Positions 53,544-62,872 are shown, counted from the first letter of the stretch. The stretch is 64,000 bases of DNA from Bacillota bacterium (GCA_023436065.1 JAEZKU010000011.1:1-64000), one strand, 5' to 3'. Numbers and translations are program-made. The notes: a model not told the origin generated them from the letters alone.

Positions 53544-54323
53544 TCAGTGGTTGGGCTTTCTCTCAATATCACGAAATGCCAGAAGATAATTGGCACCTGA
53601 TACAAGAATTCCTCCACCGATAAAATTGCCGATAGCAGCGACAGAAAGATTATAAAATATCCCTGTAAGTGTGATATCAGCACCACTGAAATATGCGATA
53701 AACAGGTAATACATATTGGCAACCACGTGCTCGGTCTGACTGAGTACGAACACCGTAATGGACAGCCATACCAAGGCTATCTTACTGATCTCCTCCTTGC
53801 AGCTGTAAGCAAGGCAGACACCGGTACACACAATGATATTACATAAAATACTACTGGTCATCAGTTTTATGAAAGGCATGTGTACCTTATGAACAGCCTT
53901 ATCCATAATCAGCTCAATTGCCTTTTCGTCAAAGATTCCTGCATACTTCGATAACAGGGCAATCAGTACTGCTCCGATCAGATTCGCAATCAGAATCAGA
54001 AATAGTATCTTAAAAATCTTTCTTAATTTAGTATGTCCGGAATATACAGCAAGCATTACCATCGTATCACTGGTGAAAAGCTCCGCCTGCATGAAAAGCA
54101 CTGCGATAATTCCGATCGGGAACACAGCGGCACCAAGAAAATTCCCCAAGCCGGATGCAGTAACTCCTGCTGCCAGCTTCAGATAACCGATCGCTCCGAT
54201 AGATATGTATGCTCCTGCCAAAATCCCCTGTACCAACAGGATCGGGAAGGTTTTATTTGCTTTGTGTCTGCTCTGGTATAAGACATACTCCGTAAGTGCC
54301 TTAGGGCCTGAATAGTTACTCAT
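53544..54323 (-). CDS. Formate/nitrite transporter family channel
   Basis: A 259-aa FocA/NirC-type pentameric channel with six membrane helices. The conserved His near the pore is present in SQTEHVVANMYYL. Family blocks GILAGAYISIGAIGYL and LGNFLGAAVFPIGII are intact. It moves formate, nitrite or a similar monovalent anion; which one is not told by the sequence. The ATG at 54323 has AAAGGA upstream, while the frame start at 54386 has none. Confidence 0.88.
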   Translation of the reverse strand: MSNYSGPKALTEYVLYQSRHKANKTFPILLVQGILAGAYISIGAIGYLKLAAGVTASGLGNFLGAAVFPIGIIAVLFMQAELFTSDTMVMLAVYSGHTKLRKIFKILFLILIANLIGAVLIALLSKYAGIFDEKAIELIMDKAVHKVHMPFIKLMTSSILCNIIVCTGVCLAYSCKEEISKIALVWLSITVFVLSQTEHVVANMYYLFIAYFSGADITLTGIFYNLSVAAIGNFIGGGILVSGANYLLAFRDIERKPNH

Positions 54324-54460
54324 CCTATGTATCCTTTCTATTATGCAGACTGAAATCATAGTCTGTTTTATTGTAGCATGCTCCACCTTCTTAAAAATGT
54401 GATTGTAATCAAATTTCTATCGGAGCATTTTTAGCTTTCGGGCAAACTTAACCCTAAGCC

Positions 54461-54498
54461 AAAAAAAATGTTGCCTACCCTGATCGGATATTGCAACA
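54461..54498 (-). terminator. Terminator of the tRNA operon
   Basis: TGTTGC (54469-54474) pairs with GCAACA (54493-54498), and on the minus strand it is followed by eight T (54468-54461). It is just downstream of tRNA-Met. Confidence 0.75.
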
Positions 54499-54505
54499 CT
54501 TAAAG

Positions 54506-54579
54506 TAGCGAAGGACGGATTTGAACCGCCGACACCGCGGGTATGAACCGCGTGCTCTCGCCAACTGAGCTACTTCGCC
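54506..54579 (-). tRNA. tRNA-Met (CAT)
   Basis: A 74-base tRNA on the minus strand: acceptor stem GGCGAAG/CTTCGCT, D-arm TAGCTCAGTTGGC, anticodon CAT within GCGGTTCATACCCGC, and T-arm GGCGGTTCAAATCCGTC. It lacks the initiator C1-A72 pattern and looks like elongator tRNA-Met; a lysidine-modified Ile2 cannot be fully excluded. Confidence 0.92.
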
Positions 54580-54608
54580 ATATTAATTATTCATGTATCG
54601 CATGAAAA

Positions 54609-54681
54609 TGGGACCTATAGGGCTCGAACCTATGACCCTCTGCTTGTAAGGCAGATGCTCTCCCAGCTGAGCTAAGATCCC
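54609..54681 (-). tRNA. tRNA-Val (TAC)
   Basis: A 73-base tRNA on the minus strand: acceptor GGGATCT/AGGTCCC, D-arm TAGCTCAGCTGGG, anticodon TAC within CTGCCTTACAAGCAG, and T-arm ending GGTTCGAGCCC. It lies 29 bases upstream of tRNA-Met, so the two share a transcript. Confidence 0.95.
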
Positions 54682-54698
54682 ATCAAAAGTACTTTTTT

Positions 54699-54727
54699 AT
54701 TATATTAAATCGGACAGGCTTTGTCAA
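54699..54727 (-). promoter_or_regulatory. Consensus promoter of the Val-Met tRNA operon
   Basis: TTGACA (54727-54722), 17-base spacer, TATAAT (54704-54699), both exact, 18 bases before the tRNA-Val 5' end. Confidence 0.9.
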
Positions 54728-54852
54728 GAACTCCTTACTTAAATTTTTCATATTTTATATAAAATTCGTACATCAAAACATTATTACAATTCCTATATAT
54801 GTATTAATATTTAATACTTTACTTAATAAATTAATTAAAAGGAACCAATGAC

Positions 54853-54881
54853 TTGACTTAGCTATATATCTATTCTATACT
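54853..54881 (+). promoter_or_regulatory. Promoter of the DUF1538/PII operon
   Basis: TTGACT (54853-54858), 17-base spacer, TATACT (54876-54881). It gives a leader of about 134 bases, longer than needed for translation. Confidence 0.65.
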
Positions 54882-54887
54882 AAATTA

Positions 54888-54957
54888 AGGGTTAACATGA
54901 TATGTAGCGTTCTGTAAACCAATTACGATTAGCAGAGCTGCTCTCAGGTATAACCCT
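54888..54957 (+). promoter_or_regulatory. Candidate structured leader RNA of the DUF1538 operon
   Basis: AGGGTTA (54888-54894) is exactly complementary to TAACCCT (54951-54957) and would close a 56-base internal region starting at the predicted transcription start. Inside is AGCA-GAGC-TGCT. A terminator or a clear SD-sequestering alternative was not seen. No known riboswitch class was recognised. Confidence 0.4.
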
Positions 54958-55021
54958 AAAATTATATAAAGAGGGTGATCATTACTAAAGACGATAACAA
55001 AACCAGAAAGGATGATTTTAA

Positions 55022-56503
55022 TTGAACGAGTTAACACTAAAATTTAAGGAAGTAGCACTTTCGATTCTTCCAATTGCAGTTATTGTTCTCATCTTGAATT
55101 TCACTCTTGTTCCTATGGATTCTGTAGTCATGGCCAGGTTCTTTCTCGGAGTAGTATTTATCGTAGTGGGCTTGACTCTGTTTCTAATCGGAGTGGATTT
55201 GGGAATTACTCCAATCGGTAATGCGATAGGTGCTGCCATGGCAAAAACCAATAAGTTGCTGATCGTAGCTATTTCCGGTCTACTGCTTGGCTTTTTTATA
55301 TCAATTGCGGAGCCTGACCTTCATATTCTGGCAGCTCAGGTTGGTTTTGTTACCGGTGATATGATATCGAAATGGACCATCGTTATCATTGTCTCCATTG
55401 GTATCGCGATTATGTTATCCGTAGGTCTCATAAGAATTGTATATAACCTGCCCTTATACAGGTTGCTTACGATCTTCTACGGTATTATTTTTATATTGGC
55501 ATTTTTTACATCTCAAGAATTTCTGGCAATATCCTTTGATGCATCAGGAGCTACGACAGGAGCATTGACGGTTCCTTTCATCTTAGCACTGGCTATGGGT
55601 GTATCAAGGCTTAAAAAAGACAGTAAGGCCTCCGAAAAGGATAGCTTTGGACTGGTGGCTATCGCTTCGATCGGTGCAATATTATCTGTTATGATACTGT
55701 CAATCATATCAAAAACAGATAAAATAACGGCTTCTATGATATATGACGAAACAAAATCCTCATCCATTATTCAACCATTTATCCATGAATTATCCGATGT
55801 AATTGTCGAGATCTTCTGGGCTTTGTTTCCAATCCTGGTGATTTTTCTGCTGCTCCAGAAAGTTTCCTTTAAACTATCAAAAACAGCAGTGCGAAAAATT
55901 TTGAATGGTATGATCTTTACCTTTATCGGTATGACATTGTTCCTGGTAGGTGTGAACTCAGGCTTTATGGATGTCGGAAGCAAGATAGGTTACGAATTGG
56001 CCTCCCTCGACAATAAGTTCTTTTTAGTTTCAGTAGGTTTTGTTCTAGGTTTTGTTACAATTTTAGCAGAGCCGGCTGTGTATGTACTAACCCGGCAGAT
56101 TGAGGACGTAACCAGCGGATATGTAAAACGCAGGTCAGTGCTTGTCTTTCTCTCAATCGGAGTAGGTATTGCCGTAACATTATCTGTACTCAGAATCCTA
56201 ATTCCTAAGCTTCAGTTATGGCATTATTTATTGCCCGGATATATAATATGTATTATAATGTCTTATATTGTTCCTAAGTTGTTTGTCGGAATAGCTTTTG
56301 ATTCGGGTGGTGTAGCTTCCGGACCAATGACTGCAACCTTCATATTAGCTTATATCCAGGGTGCGGCCGATTCTATTGAACATGCTGATGTACTGATAGA
56401 CGGATTTGGCATGATAGCAATGGTGGCAATGACCCCCATTATTGCCTTACAAATATTAGGGCTATTCTTTAAAATAAAATCGAAAAGAAGGGAGGTAATA
56501 TGA
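55022..56503 (+). CDS. DUF1538 membrane transporter (UmpAB-like)
   Basis: A 493-aa membrane protein with about 12 hydrophobic segments, made of two homologous halves. Paired motifs show the duplication: GLTLFLIGVDLGITPIGN with GMTLFLVGVNSGFMDVGS, FISIAEPDLHILAAQV with VTILAEPAVYVLTRQI, and FDASGATTGALTVPFILA with FDSGGVASGPMTATFILA. DUF1538 (UmpA/UmpB) proteins have been linked to Na+/H+ antiport; here the two units are fused. The start is a TTG with AAAGGA about 10 bases upstream. It overlaps the next gene by 4 bases. Confidence 0.85.
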   Translation: MNELTLKFKEVALSILPIAVIVLILNFTLVPMDSVVMARFFLGVVFIVVGLTLFLIGVDLGITPIGNAIGAAMAKTNKLLIVAISGLLLGFFISIAEPDLHILAAQVGFVTGDMISKWTIVIIVSIGIAIMLSVGLIRIVYNLPLYRLLTIFYGIIFILAFFTSQEFLAISFDASGATTGALTVPFILALAMGVSRLKKDSKASEKDSFGLVAIASIGAILSVMILSIISKTDKITASMIYDETKSSSIIQPFIHELSDVIVEIFWALFPILVIFLLLQKVSFKLSKTAVRKILNGMIFTFIGMTLFLVGVNSGFMDVGSKIGYELASLDNKFFLVSVGFVLGFVTILAEPAVYVLTRQIEDVTSGYVKRRSVLVFLSIGVGIAVTLSVLRILIPKLQLWHYLLPGYIICIIMSYIVPKLFVGIAFDSGGVASGPMTATFILAYIQGAADSIEHADVLIDGFGMIAMVAMTPIIALQILGLFFKIKSKRREVI

Positions 56504-57171
56504 TGTTACCTGATGCAAATTGCAAGCGGTTTCAGTTAATCTGCTTTATCGTTAATGACGGGATGAGCAGTAAAGTGATACACGAAGCAAAGAAATGCAA
56601 CATACAGGGAAGTACCGTATTTTTAGGAAAAGGTACGATTCATAATACAGTTTTGGAGTACTTGGGATTAACAGATACCCGTAAAGAAATCATATTTATG
56701 CTCGCTGATTATGAGACAGCTGATCATGCTCTCTCCAACCTGAATCAGCATTTTAAATTAGAAAAACCCAACCATGGAATAGCATTTTCCATCGCTATCT
56801 CCGAGGTTGCTGGGACAAGTCACATAAATTGCAGCAAGAAAATCGAAGAAGAAGAAAGGAATAATGCAATGTATCATTTATTGACCAGCATAGTAGAGAA
56901 AGGGAAAGCTGAGGATGTAATCAGTGCTGCAAATGAAGCTGGTTCTACCGGCGGTACAATTATCAACGGTCGCGGCTCAGGAGTGCACGAAACAACCAAG
57001 CTCTTTATGATGGACATAGAGCCTGAGAAAGAGATTGTTATGATCCTCTCAGAACCCGAAAAAACGGAAGCAATCATGGCATCTATTCGCAGTAAATTAA
57101 AAATGGATGAACCCGGTAACGGAATCCTGTATGTTCAGGAAGTTCAGAATGCATATGGAATTTTCAAATAA
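56500..57171 (+). CDS. Double PII-like regulatory protein
   Basis: A 223-aa cytosolic protein of two PII-like (ferredoxin-like) domains, residues about 8-105 and 122-223. Both end with a matching strand (KPNHGIAFSIAISEVAG and EPGNGILYVQEVQNAYG), and both have a T-loop-like stretch (GSTVFLGKGT, GGTIINGRGSGVHETT). PII proteins bind ATP, ADP, AMP or other ligands and regulate transporters. It starts in an ATGA overlap with the DUF1538 gene, so it is likely its regulator. GGGAGG precedes the ATG. The ligand is unknown. Confidence 0.85.
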   Translation: MMLPDANCKRFQLICFIVNDGMSSKVIHEAKKCNIQGSTVFLGKGTIHNTVLEYLGLTDTRKEIIFMLADYETADHALSNLNQHFKLEKPNHGIAFSIAISEVAGTSHINCSKKIEEEERNNAMYHLLTSIVEKGKAEDVISAANEAGSTGGTIINGRGSGVHETTKLFMMDIEPEKEIVMILSEPEKTEAIMASIRSKLKMDEPGNGILYVQEVQNAYGIFK

Positions 57172-57234
57172 GTTCATTTAGAATAAGCAACTGAATAACA
57201 GCAAAGGGGCTTTTCAAAGATTCAGTCATATATA

Positions 57235-57281
57235 GAAGGCGAAAGGACCAGCTTCATGGGAATGCTGGTCCTTTCGCCTTC
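57235..57281. terminator. Perfect 18-bp terminator hairpin
   Basis: GAAGGCGAAAGGACCAGC pairs with GCTGGTCCTTTCGCCTTC around an 11-base loop. It lies between the PII gene and the convergent 54-aa gene and can serve both. Confidence 0.85.
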
Positions 57282-57337
57282 TTATCTGCTTTTCTTCTAT
57301 ACCCAACTAGTGCTTCTTTATTGCCAAACTAATGCTG

Positions 57338-57502
57338 TCAAAGGCTGCTTTCTTCCATCAGTGCCTTGTATTCTTTGTTCTCCTCTAATGCATCGGTAGG
57401 GGGCTCCATGGTCGTATGAACCGCCAGTACTTCTGCCACACCAAAATCGATGGACTGCTCCGATAAACTAGGAAAGGCAACTGTCTTTAATAATATACCC
57501 AT
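57338..57502 (-). CDS. 54-aa hypothetical small protein
   Basis: ATG at 57502, TGA at 57340-57338. The protein starts MGILLKTVAFPSLSEQSIDFG and ends with an acidic, helix-like tail (ALEENKEYKALMEESSL). GGAGG lies 8 bases before the ATG, a strong SD. No signal peptide or membrane segment is seen. No family was recognised. Two imperfect 21-bp direct repeats lie 130-175 bases upstream. Confidence 0.55.
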   Translation of the reverse strand: MGILLKTVAFPSLSEQSIDFGVAEVLAVHTTMEPPTDALEENKEYKALMEESSL

Positions 57503-57635
57503 AATAATTACCTCCGTACTTTATTAGTCATAATCTCATTCCGCCTCTAATCCTCTGCCAACGAGCTGCATCCTTTGTAATCGCTTACAGTTACATCATA
57601 AGAATACCAATTTATTTGCTAATAAACCGTTTCAT

Positions 57636-57677
57636 GCACGAAACGTGTCTTTTAAGGCATGAAATGTATCTTTTATG
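57636..57677. repeat. Two imperfect 21-bp direct repeats
   Basis: GCACGAAACGTGTCTTTTA at 57636 and GCATGAAATGTATCTTTTA at 57657 match at 16 of 19 positions. The first contains the small dyad CACG-AAA-CGTG. They lie upstream of the 54-aa gene and downstream of helD. Confidence 0.45.
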
Positions 57678-57769
57678 CAAACAACCCACTACTATTACTA
57701 TTTTGTAATGAAATGAATCTCCCTAATAAAAGGATCGGGGGTATAGGGGTATGGGTAATGGTGATCAGA

Positions 57770-59959
57770 CTATGATAACAGCCCAGACAGCTCATCCTGA
57801 TAGATGATGTGAAGCTCGTGCATCGCACGGGTAATCGCCACGTACATCAGCTTGGCGTCCTCATCATTGGTATGGTAGCTGCGTTCATCCGGATTCCAGA
57901 GGATGACAGCATCAAATTCCAAGCCCTTGGTCATGTGGATGGGAAGCACCATATTGCCGCTGGTGAAGGACATCTCTTCAATATTCCCCGTCAGATGCTC
58001 CAATGGTACATGGGGCTTTAAGAGTTCCTTTACCTTCCTTGTCTCCTCTATGGTTCTGCAGATGATTGCAACCGTGTCGTAACCGCTCTCTCTGATGGAA
58101 TGGATCACTTCAGCAGTCTTCGCCACCATCTGTTCCTCACTTCCGACCCTGGACAGTGTAACATCCTTTCCATGACGGATGATCGGTTCAATCTCATAGG
58201 TCTTGAAGGAACACTTTTTCAACACACGGCTCGCAAATTCCGAGATCTCCACGGTATTACGATAGCTCTTCGTCAGTACATAGAAGCGATCCTTCTCCGG
58301 TGAAAACACCTCCTGCTTCAATACCTCCCAGTCGTTCATACCGGTATCGTAATAAATATTCTGTGAGATATCACCCATGATGGTATAAGTACAATTCTTG
58401 AAGAGCTGACGGAAGATCATAAACAGCATGACTCCAAAATCCTGTGCCTCATCAATCACGATATGACTGACATACTCATAATCCTTCGTCATCTTAATCC
58501 GTCGTTTGATATAATTCAGCATACCAAGATCATAGATATCCAGCTGTTTTTGTGACAGCTCTGTAACGATTAACTTAAGGACGCTCTCCTCAGGAACCCT
58601 GATGCCTTTCTCAAGATATGAATTGGAATTCTGTCTTAGGTCCTCCAAAAATTCCTGATAAATCTCCATCAGATTATATTTCTTATTTCTGTTGCCGAAA
58701 TAGTTCTTGTATTTATTCACCTCGGCCCGAATATCCTCTCTGCGTCTGTCATTTTCCTCATTCACAGAAGCAATCTTATAGGTCAGGCGTTTATTCAGCA
58801 GATCGATCTTCTCCTGTAGCGGCAGCTCTGAGAAGAAATTCATAAAGTACAGAATCTCTTCTCTGGAATACAACACCTGATTGCCATATTCCACAGAATC
58901 CGAGGTGACCGATGCAAGTTCAAACTGCTTCATAAATTCCATCAATGCTTTGATAAAATGAATGGAGCCCTTAAACTGCTTCAGCCGGGAGATATCCTGT
59001 GTGTTTTTATCCGCCTCGAGCTTTAGGAAGCTGTTGGCAAGCTGATATTTTCCTTTCTTCCAGTTAAAATCTTTATCCAAAAGCAGGAGCAGGAATTCCT
59101 CCATCGTCATCTGATTCACATTATAGACATCCAGATTCGGAAGCACCCCGGTAATGTAATTCAGAAGCATCTTGTTGCTGCCAATTATGAAGAACTCGTC
59201 CGGTCTGAACTTTTCTTTATAATTATATAGAATATAGGAGATGCGGTGCATTGCCACCGTGGTCTTTCCGCTTCCCGCAACGCCCTGTACGATGACGCTG
59301 TGCCAGGGACTGTCCCTGATAATCTCATTTTGCTCCTTCTGGATGGTGGCAATAATCTCCCCGAGAACTACCTCTTTATTCTTACTGAGATACTTTGTCA
59401 GAAACTCATCATTTGCCACGACATCCGAGTCATAGAACTCAATCAGCTTACTATTCTCAATCTCATACGTACGTTTTAAAGATAAATCAATATCTATTCG
59501 CTCCCCCACCGGAGTGGGATAGGAACTTCTTCCGATGTCACTGTCGTAATATACACTGGAGATTGGTGCCCTCCAGTCAATAATGATGTTCTCTGTGATA
59601 TTCTTACGGATACCGTTTTTCCCGAGATACAGGGAGTAGCATGTATTATCATCGATTTCCTGATAGTCAATCCGACCGAAGTAGGGTTTTCGTCTTGCCA
59701 TTAAGTTCTTATTCAACGTCCGTTCAATCTGAGACTTCATATCCAATCCGATCACCAGGTCATTATGAAGTTCAGGATTATCAGAGCGGTAGTTATCATA
59801 CAGTTCCTTCGTCTCTGCACTAATCTCCCTAAACTGCCGCATATATTCCTCGATATTCCCGTCAATTACCCTGATACACTCTTCGAGATGCTTCTCTTCC
59901 AATCTTCGTTCCGAGCCGCTTTGCTTTTCTGTATCCAACATATTCTGTGTTTCTTGCAT
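57770..59959 (-). CDS. helD: RNA polymerase recycling motor HelD (UvrD/Rep-like helicase)
   Basis: A 729-aa superfamily 1 ATPase. The N-terminal helical arm (about 1-90) precedes Walker A (QGVAGSGKTTVA, about residue 230). Walker B-like VIDEAQDFGV and motif III (MGDISQNIY) follow, and the C-terminal motifs include TKGLEFDAVI and MYVAITRAMHELH. HelD removes stalled RNA polymerase from DNA. The length and domain order fit Firmicutes HelD. It is monocistronic, with no rifampicin-associated box seen. Confidence 0.88.
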   Translation of the reverse strand: MQETQNMLDTEKQSGSERRLEEKHLEECIRVIDGNIEEYMRQFREISAETKELYDNYRSDNPELHNDLVIGLDMKSQIERTLNKNLMARRKPYFGRIDYQEIDDNTCYSLYLGKNGIRKNITENIIIDWRAPISSVYYDSDIGRSSYPTPVGERIDIDLSLKRTYEIENSKLIEFYDSDVVANDEFLTKYLSKNKEVVLGEIIATIQKEQNEIIRDSPWHSVIVQGVAGSGKTTVAMHRISYILYNYKEKFRPDEFFIIGSNKMLLNYITGVLPNLDVYNVNQMTMEEFLLLLLDKDFNWKKGKYQLANSFLKLEADKNTQDISRLKQFKGSIHFIKALMEFMKQFELASVTSDSVEYGNQVLYSREEILYFMNFFSELPLQEKIDLLNKRLTYKIASVNEENDRRREDIRAEVNKYKNYFGNRNKKYNLMEIYQEFLEDLRQNSNSYLEKGIRVPEESVLKLIVTELSQKQLDIYDLGMLNYIKRRIKMTKDYEYVSHIVIDEAQDFGVMLFMIFRQLFKNCTYTIMGDISQNIYYDTGMNDWEVLKQEVFSPEKDRFYVLTKSYRNTVEISEFASRVLKKCSFKTYEIEPIIRHGKDVTLSRVGSEEQMVAKTAEVIHSIRESGYDTVAIICRTIEETRKVKELLKPHVPLEHLTGNIEEMSFTSGNMVLPIHMTKGLEFDAVILWNPDERSYHTNDEDAKLMYVAITRAMHELHIIYQDELSGLLS

Positions 59960-60156
59960 GACAGCCTCCTATTGCTTAATTATTTCCATATGTTCCTATT
60001 TCATCATACTAGGTAATAAAAATATTACTAGACTTTTTATTTCAGATGTGTTATGATGCAAAATGAAGTGTACCTAAAAATACCATTTGACGCTGTCGGA
60101 AGTTCCGGCGGCTATTTTTTTGCCTGCCGGACTCCCTTAGCTCCTTATTTCCTTCC

Positions 60157-60933
60157 TTATGATCCAATTGACTGATAATGTCTGACTCCATAACGCCAAA
60201 AAAGCAGGCAGGGCACCATAAACAAACACCCGATTACCGGTAACAGTATGTAATACCAGCCTGTCACCTTACCAATGAGGTAAAGGAACGGATAGTAAAG
60301 AAACAATGAATAGGGCACCACAAAGGTGCAGAACCGCAGTACACCCTTTCCATAGACATCAAGTGGATATTTTCCATGCTCTCTGGCTCCGTCCGTTAGA
60401 ATATTCATAAACTCCAGACCCTCAATCGTAAAAAAACAGACACCTGCATAGATGATAAATACGCCACCAAAAATAACACTTCCACCAACTATCATCAGAA
60501 TCAGTGTAAATACCTTTGATATGTCCCAGGTAAGTCGTGAAGCTGTAATCCCATAAGCCAGCATGACAAATGCCTGTAGCATTCTACCAATGCGGGTAAA
60601 TTCCATTTTTCCGCAGGCTACAAGAAGAATGGCATTTCTGGGGCGCAGCAGGATTCTGTCAAATTCCCCACTGCTTATGGTCGAAGAGAACATGTCAAAT
60701 CCTCTGAAGAACATCTCTGCGATCGAAAAGCTGAGTAAGACAATGGAATAACACAAAAGCACCTCGGATAGCCGATAACCCTTGACCTCATGGAAACGGT
60801 CGAACATAAATAAAACCCCTAAAAACACATTAAAGGAAACCAGAAATTGACCGATCGCAGTCAATAAGAAGGACATCTTATACTGCATCTCTGATTTCAG
60901 GTGAATACCCATAAATTTCAGATATAGTCTCAT
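60157..60933 (-). CDS. ABC-2 family permease (second permease of exporter)
   Basis: A 258-aa membrane protein with six predicted helices of the ABC-2 type used in paired-permease exporters. Family-like segments are FSSTISSGEFDRILLRPRN and TDGAREHGKYPLDVYGKG. It is the third gene of an operon with a homologous permease and an ATPase. The start is uncertain: ATGs at 60936 and 60933 follow GGAG by 3 and 6 bases; the latter was used. The substrate is unknown. Confidence 0.8.
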   Translation of the reverse strand: MRLYLKFMGIHLKSEMQYKMSFLLTAIGQFLVSFNVFLGVLFMFDRFHEVKGYRLSEVLLCYSIVLLSFSIAEMFFRGFDMFSSTISSGEFDRILLRPRNAILLVACGKMEFTRIGRMLQAFVMLAYGITASRLTWDISKVFTLILMIVGGSVIFGGVFIIYAGVCFFTIEGLEFMNILTDGAREHGKYPLDVYGKGVLRFCTFVVPYSLFLYYPFLYLIGKVTGWYYILLPVIGCLFMVPCLLFWRYGVRHYQSIGS

Positions 60934-61018
60934 CATATTCTCCAATCTATCAGGAACCGAGTTCCTGATGTATTCTAAAACTTCTCTGTATGCATAATAT
61001 CCCTTCCAGGCCTTCAGT

Positions 61019-61831
61019 TTAACCGCCTTGTACGATTATCCTGCGACCCGCCAAAGCAACAATCCTTCTCCCGATCCAGATCATAAATACTGCCCAAAAC
61101 AATTGAAGTCCTGCCTTTAAAAACAGATCCGTACCTGAGATATCACCTGAATATGCCCTAAGAGGTACATTCTGCATCGAAGCAAAGGGGAGCAGCTCCA
61201 CAATCCTTCTAAGCTTATCAGGCAGAAAAGGAAGTGGTATAATTGCACCTGACAAAATCTCTGTGATGGATACTGCCACCATCCTGACACCAATTGCGGA
61301 ATACGTAAAAAAGGTTATGATGTAGATCAGCATGCAAAAGGCGATTACCACAAGAAATCCCAGTATAGATGTAACCAGAAAGGCCATAAAAGCCGGTAAA
61401 TCAACAGGTAGTCCGATTCCATAGGGAGCCGGCAGAAACCCCGCAAAGATTAGGATTGGTATACACCGTATTACTGCCTTAGACAGTCTGTTTGCCATGC
61501 TTCGAAAAAACCACATTGTATAGATGTCAACCGGTCTGCAAAGCTCATAGGCAATCCCTCCATCTTTGATTGTCTGAAAGATCTCATTTTCGAAAATCCA
61601 GATTGTGAAGAGTGCCAAAAATGCCTGCTGTAGCCACACATAGGTGGCCAAGGCCTGAAAGCTCATCGGAAAAGCGGCCGAATTGGTCTCATAAAAGGTT
61701 TTATATGCTAAGATCGCCAGCCCGCCCCAGGCAAACTGTGTGGATATTCCCGCTAATGCTGCTGCCCGATATTGTAATCCGGCAATAAAACGCATACGGA
61801 AAAAAGAAGTATATTTTTTCATTTTTAACAT
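61019..61831 (-). CDS. ABC-2 family permease (first permease of exporter)
   Basis: A 270-aa membrane protein with six predicted helices, homologous to the next gene (for example FENEIFQTIKDGGIAYELCRPVD). Two such permeases and one ATPase make a complete exporter of the daunorubicin-type arrangement, substrate unknown. AAGGAG lies 11 bases before the ATG at 61831 and 5 before a TTG at 61837, so the start may be either. Confidence 0.8.
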   Translation of the reverse strand: MLKMKKYTSFFRMRFIAGLQYRAAALAGISTQFAWGGLAILAYKTFYETNSAAFPMSFQALATYVWLQQAFLALFTIWIFENEIFQTIKDGGIAYELCRPVDIYTMWFFRSMANRLSKAVIRCIPILIFAGFLPAPYGIGLPVDLPAFMAFLVTSILGFLVVIAFCMLIYIITFFTYSAIGVRMVAVSITEILSGAIIPLPFLPDKLRRIVELLPFASMQNVPLRAYSGDISGTDLFLKAGLQLFWAVFMIWIGRRIVALAGRRIIVQGG

Positions 61832-61907
61832 CAGCAATTCATCTCCTTAATTCAAAAATGGACATAAAAATTTCCCTCTCTTTCGAAAAGAGTGGGTATC
61901 CCAGTCA

Positions 61908-62726
61908 TTATAATATCTGATATTGCCGATACAACCTTGCTACAACCTCATCGATCGAGGGAATATCTTCTGTACTATCAAGCACATCGACCTGCTTTCT
62001 GATGTCCTCCAGATTACCGTCCAGTAATATCCTGCCTTTTCCAATCAGAAGTATTCGATGCGTCAGAGTCTCGATATCCTGCATATCATGGGTCGTTAGG
62101 ATAACTGTAGTCTTATGAGTTCGATTCAATTCAAGTATAAAATCCCTGACCGCAAGCTTCGATACAGCATCTAAGCCTATCGTCGGCTCATCCAGGAATA
62201 ATATTTTTGGATTGTGCAACAAGGAAGCCGCCAGCTCACATCGCATCCTCTGTCCCAGTGATAATTGCCTGGCGGGGGTTCTGATTAGCTGCTCCAGATG
62301 AAGCAGGGTAACAAGCTCTTCAAGCTTTTGCTGATAATTCTTTTGTGGAACCTGATAGATGTCCCGCAGCAGTTCAAAGGAATCAATCACCGGAACATCC
62401 CACCACAGCTGGGATCGCTGTCCGAAGACAACGCCGATCTCTCTGACATGTGCGGTTCTTTCTTTCCAGGGAATGTGTCCGTTGATGCGGCATTGCCCGC
62501 TATCCGGTGTCAGTATTCCGCTAAGCATCTTAATCGTACTGCTTTTTCCTGCACCATTGGGACCGATATACCCGACCATCTCTCCCTCTCCTATGCTAAA
62601 GGAAATATCGTCGAGCGCTTTGATGCGTTCATACTGTTTATGAAACAGTGCCTTGAACGCTTCAGAAAATCCGGCATTGCGCCGGTTGACCTTATAGGTC
62701 TTAGAGATGTGTGTAACTTCAATCAT
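61908..62726 (-). CDS. ABC exporter ATP-binding protein
   Basis: A 272-aa ATPase with all ABC motifs: Walker A GPNGAGKSS, signature LSLGQRMR, Walker B ILFLDEPTIGLD and H-loop TTHDMQD. The C-terminal tail (about 230-272) is acidic and may contact the permease. AGGAGG lies 6 bases from the ATG at 62726; the frame start at 62795 has none. It is first in a three-gene operon with its own promoter. Confidence 0.9.
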   Translation of the reverse strand: MIEVTHISKTYKVNRRNAGFSEAFKALFHKQYERIKALDDISFSIGEGEMVGYIGPNGAGKSSTIKMLSGILTPDSGQCRINGHIPWKERTAHVREIGVVFGQRSQLWWDVPVIDSFELLRDIYQVPQKNYQQKLEELVTLLHLEQLIRTPARQLSLGQRMRCELAASLLHNPKILFLDEPTIGLDAVSKLAVRDFILELNRTHKTTVILTTHDMQDIETLTHRILLIGKGRILLDGNLEDIRKQVDVLDSTEDIPSIDEVVARLYRQYQIL

Positions 62727-62788
62727 ATTGTTCCTCCTGGTAGTAATATTTTTTTCAAATATCTTGCCAAGCGACGGTGTAACCCTTA

Positions 62789-62814
62789 GGTACACATGTA
62801 CCCCTCAGGTACAC
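62789..62814. promoter_or_regulatory. Repeated GGTACA elements in the ABC operon leader
   Basis: GGTACA-CA-TGTACC (62789-62802) is a near-perfect dyad, and AGGTACAC is repeated at 62807-62814. It lies in the transcribed leader, about 60-80 bases upstream of the ATPase gene. It could be an operator. Confidence 0.45.
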
Positions 62815-62872
62815 TTTTTTCCTTGGATTTTGCCAAGAAAACCCGCGGTAAATATTTATAAAGCGAATGTAT

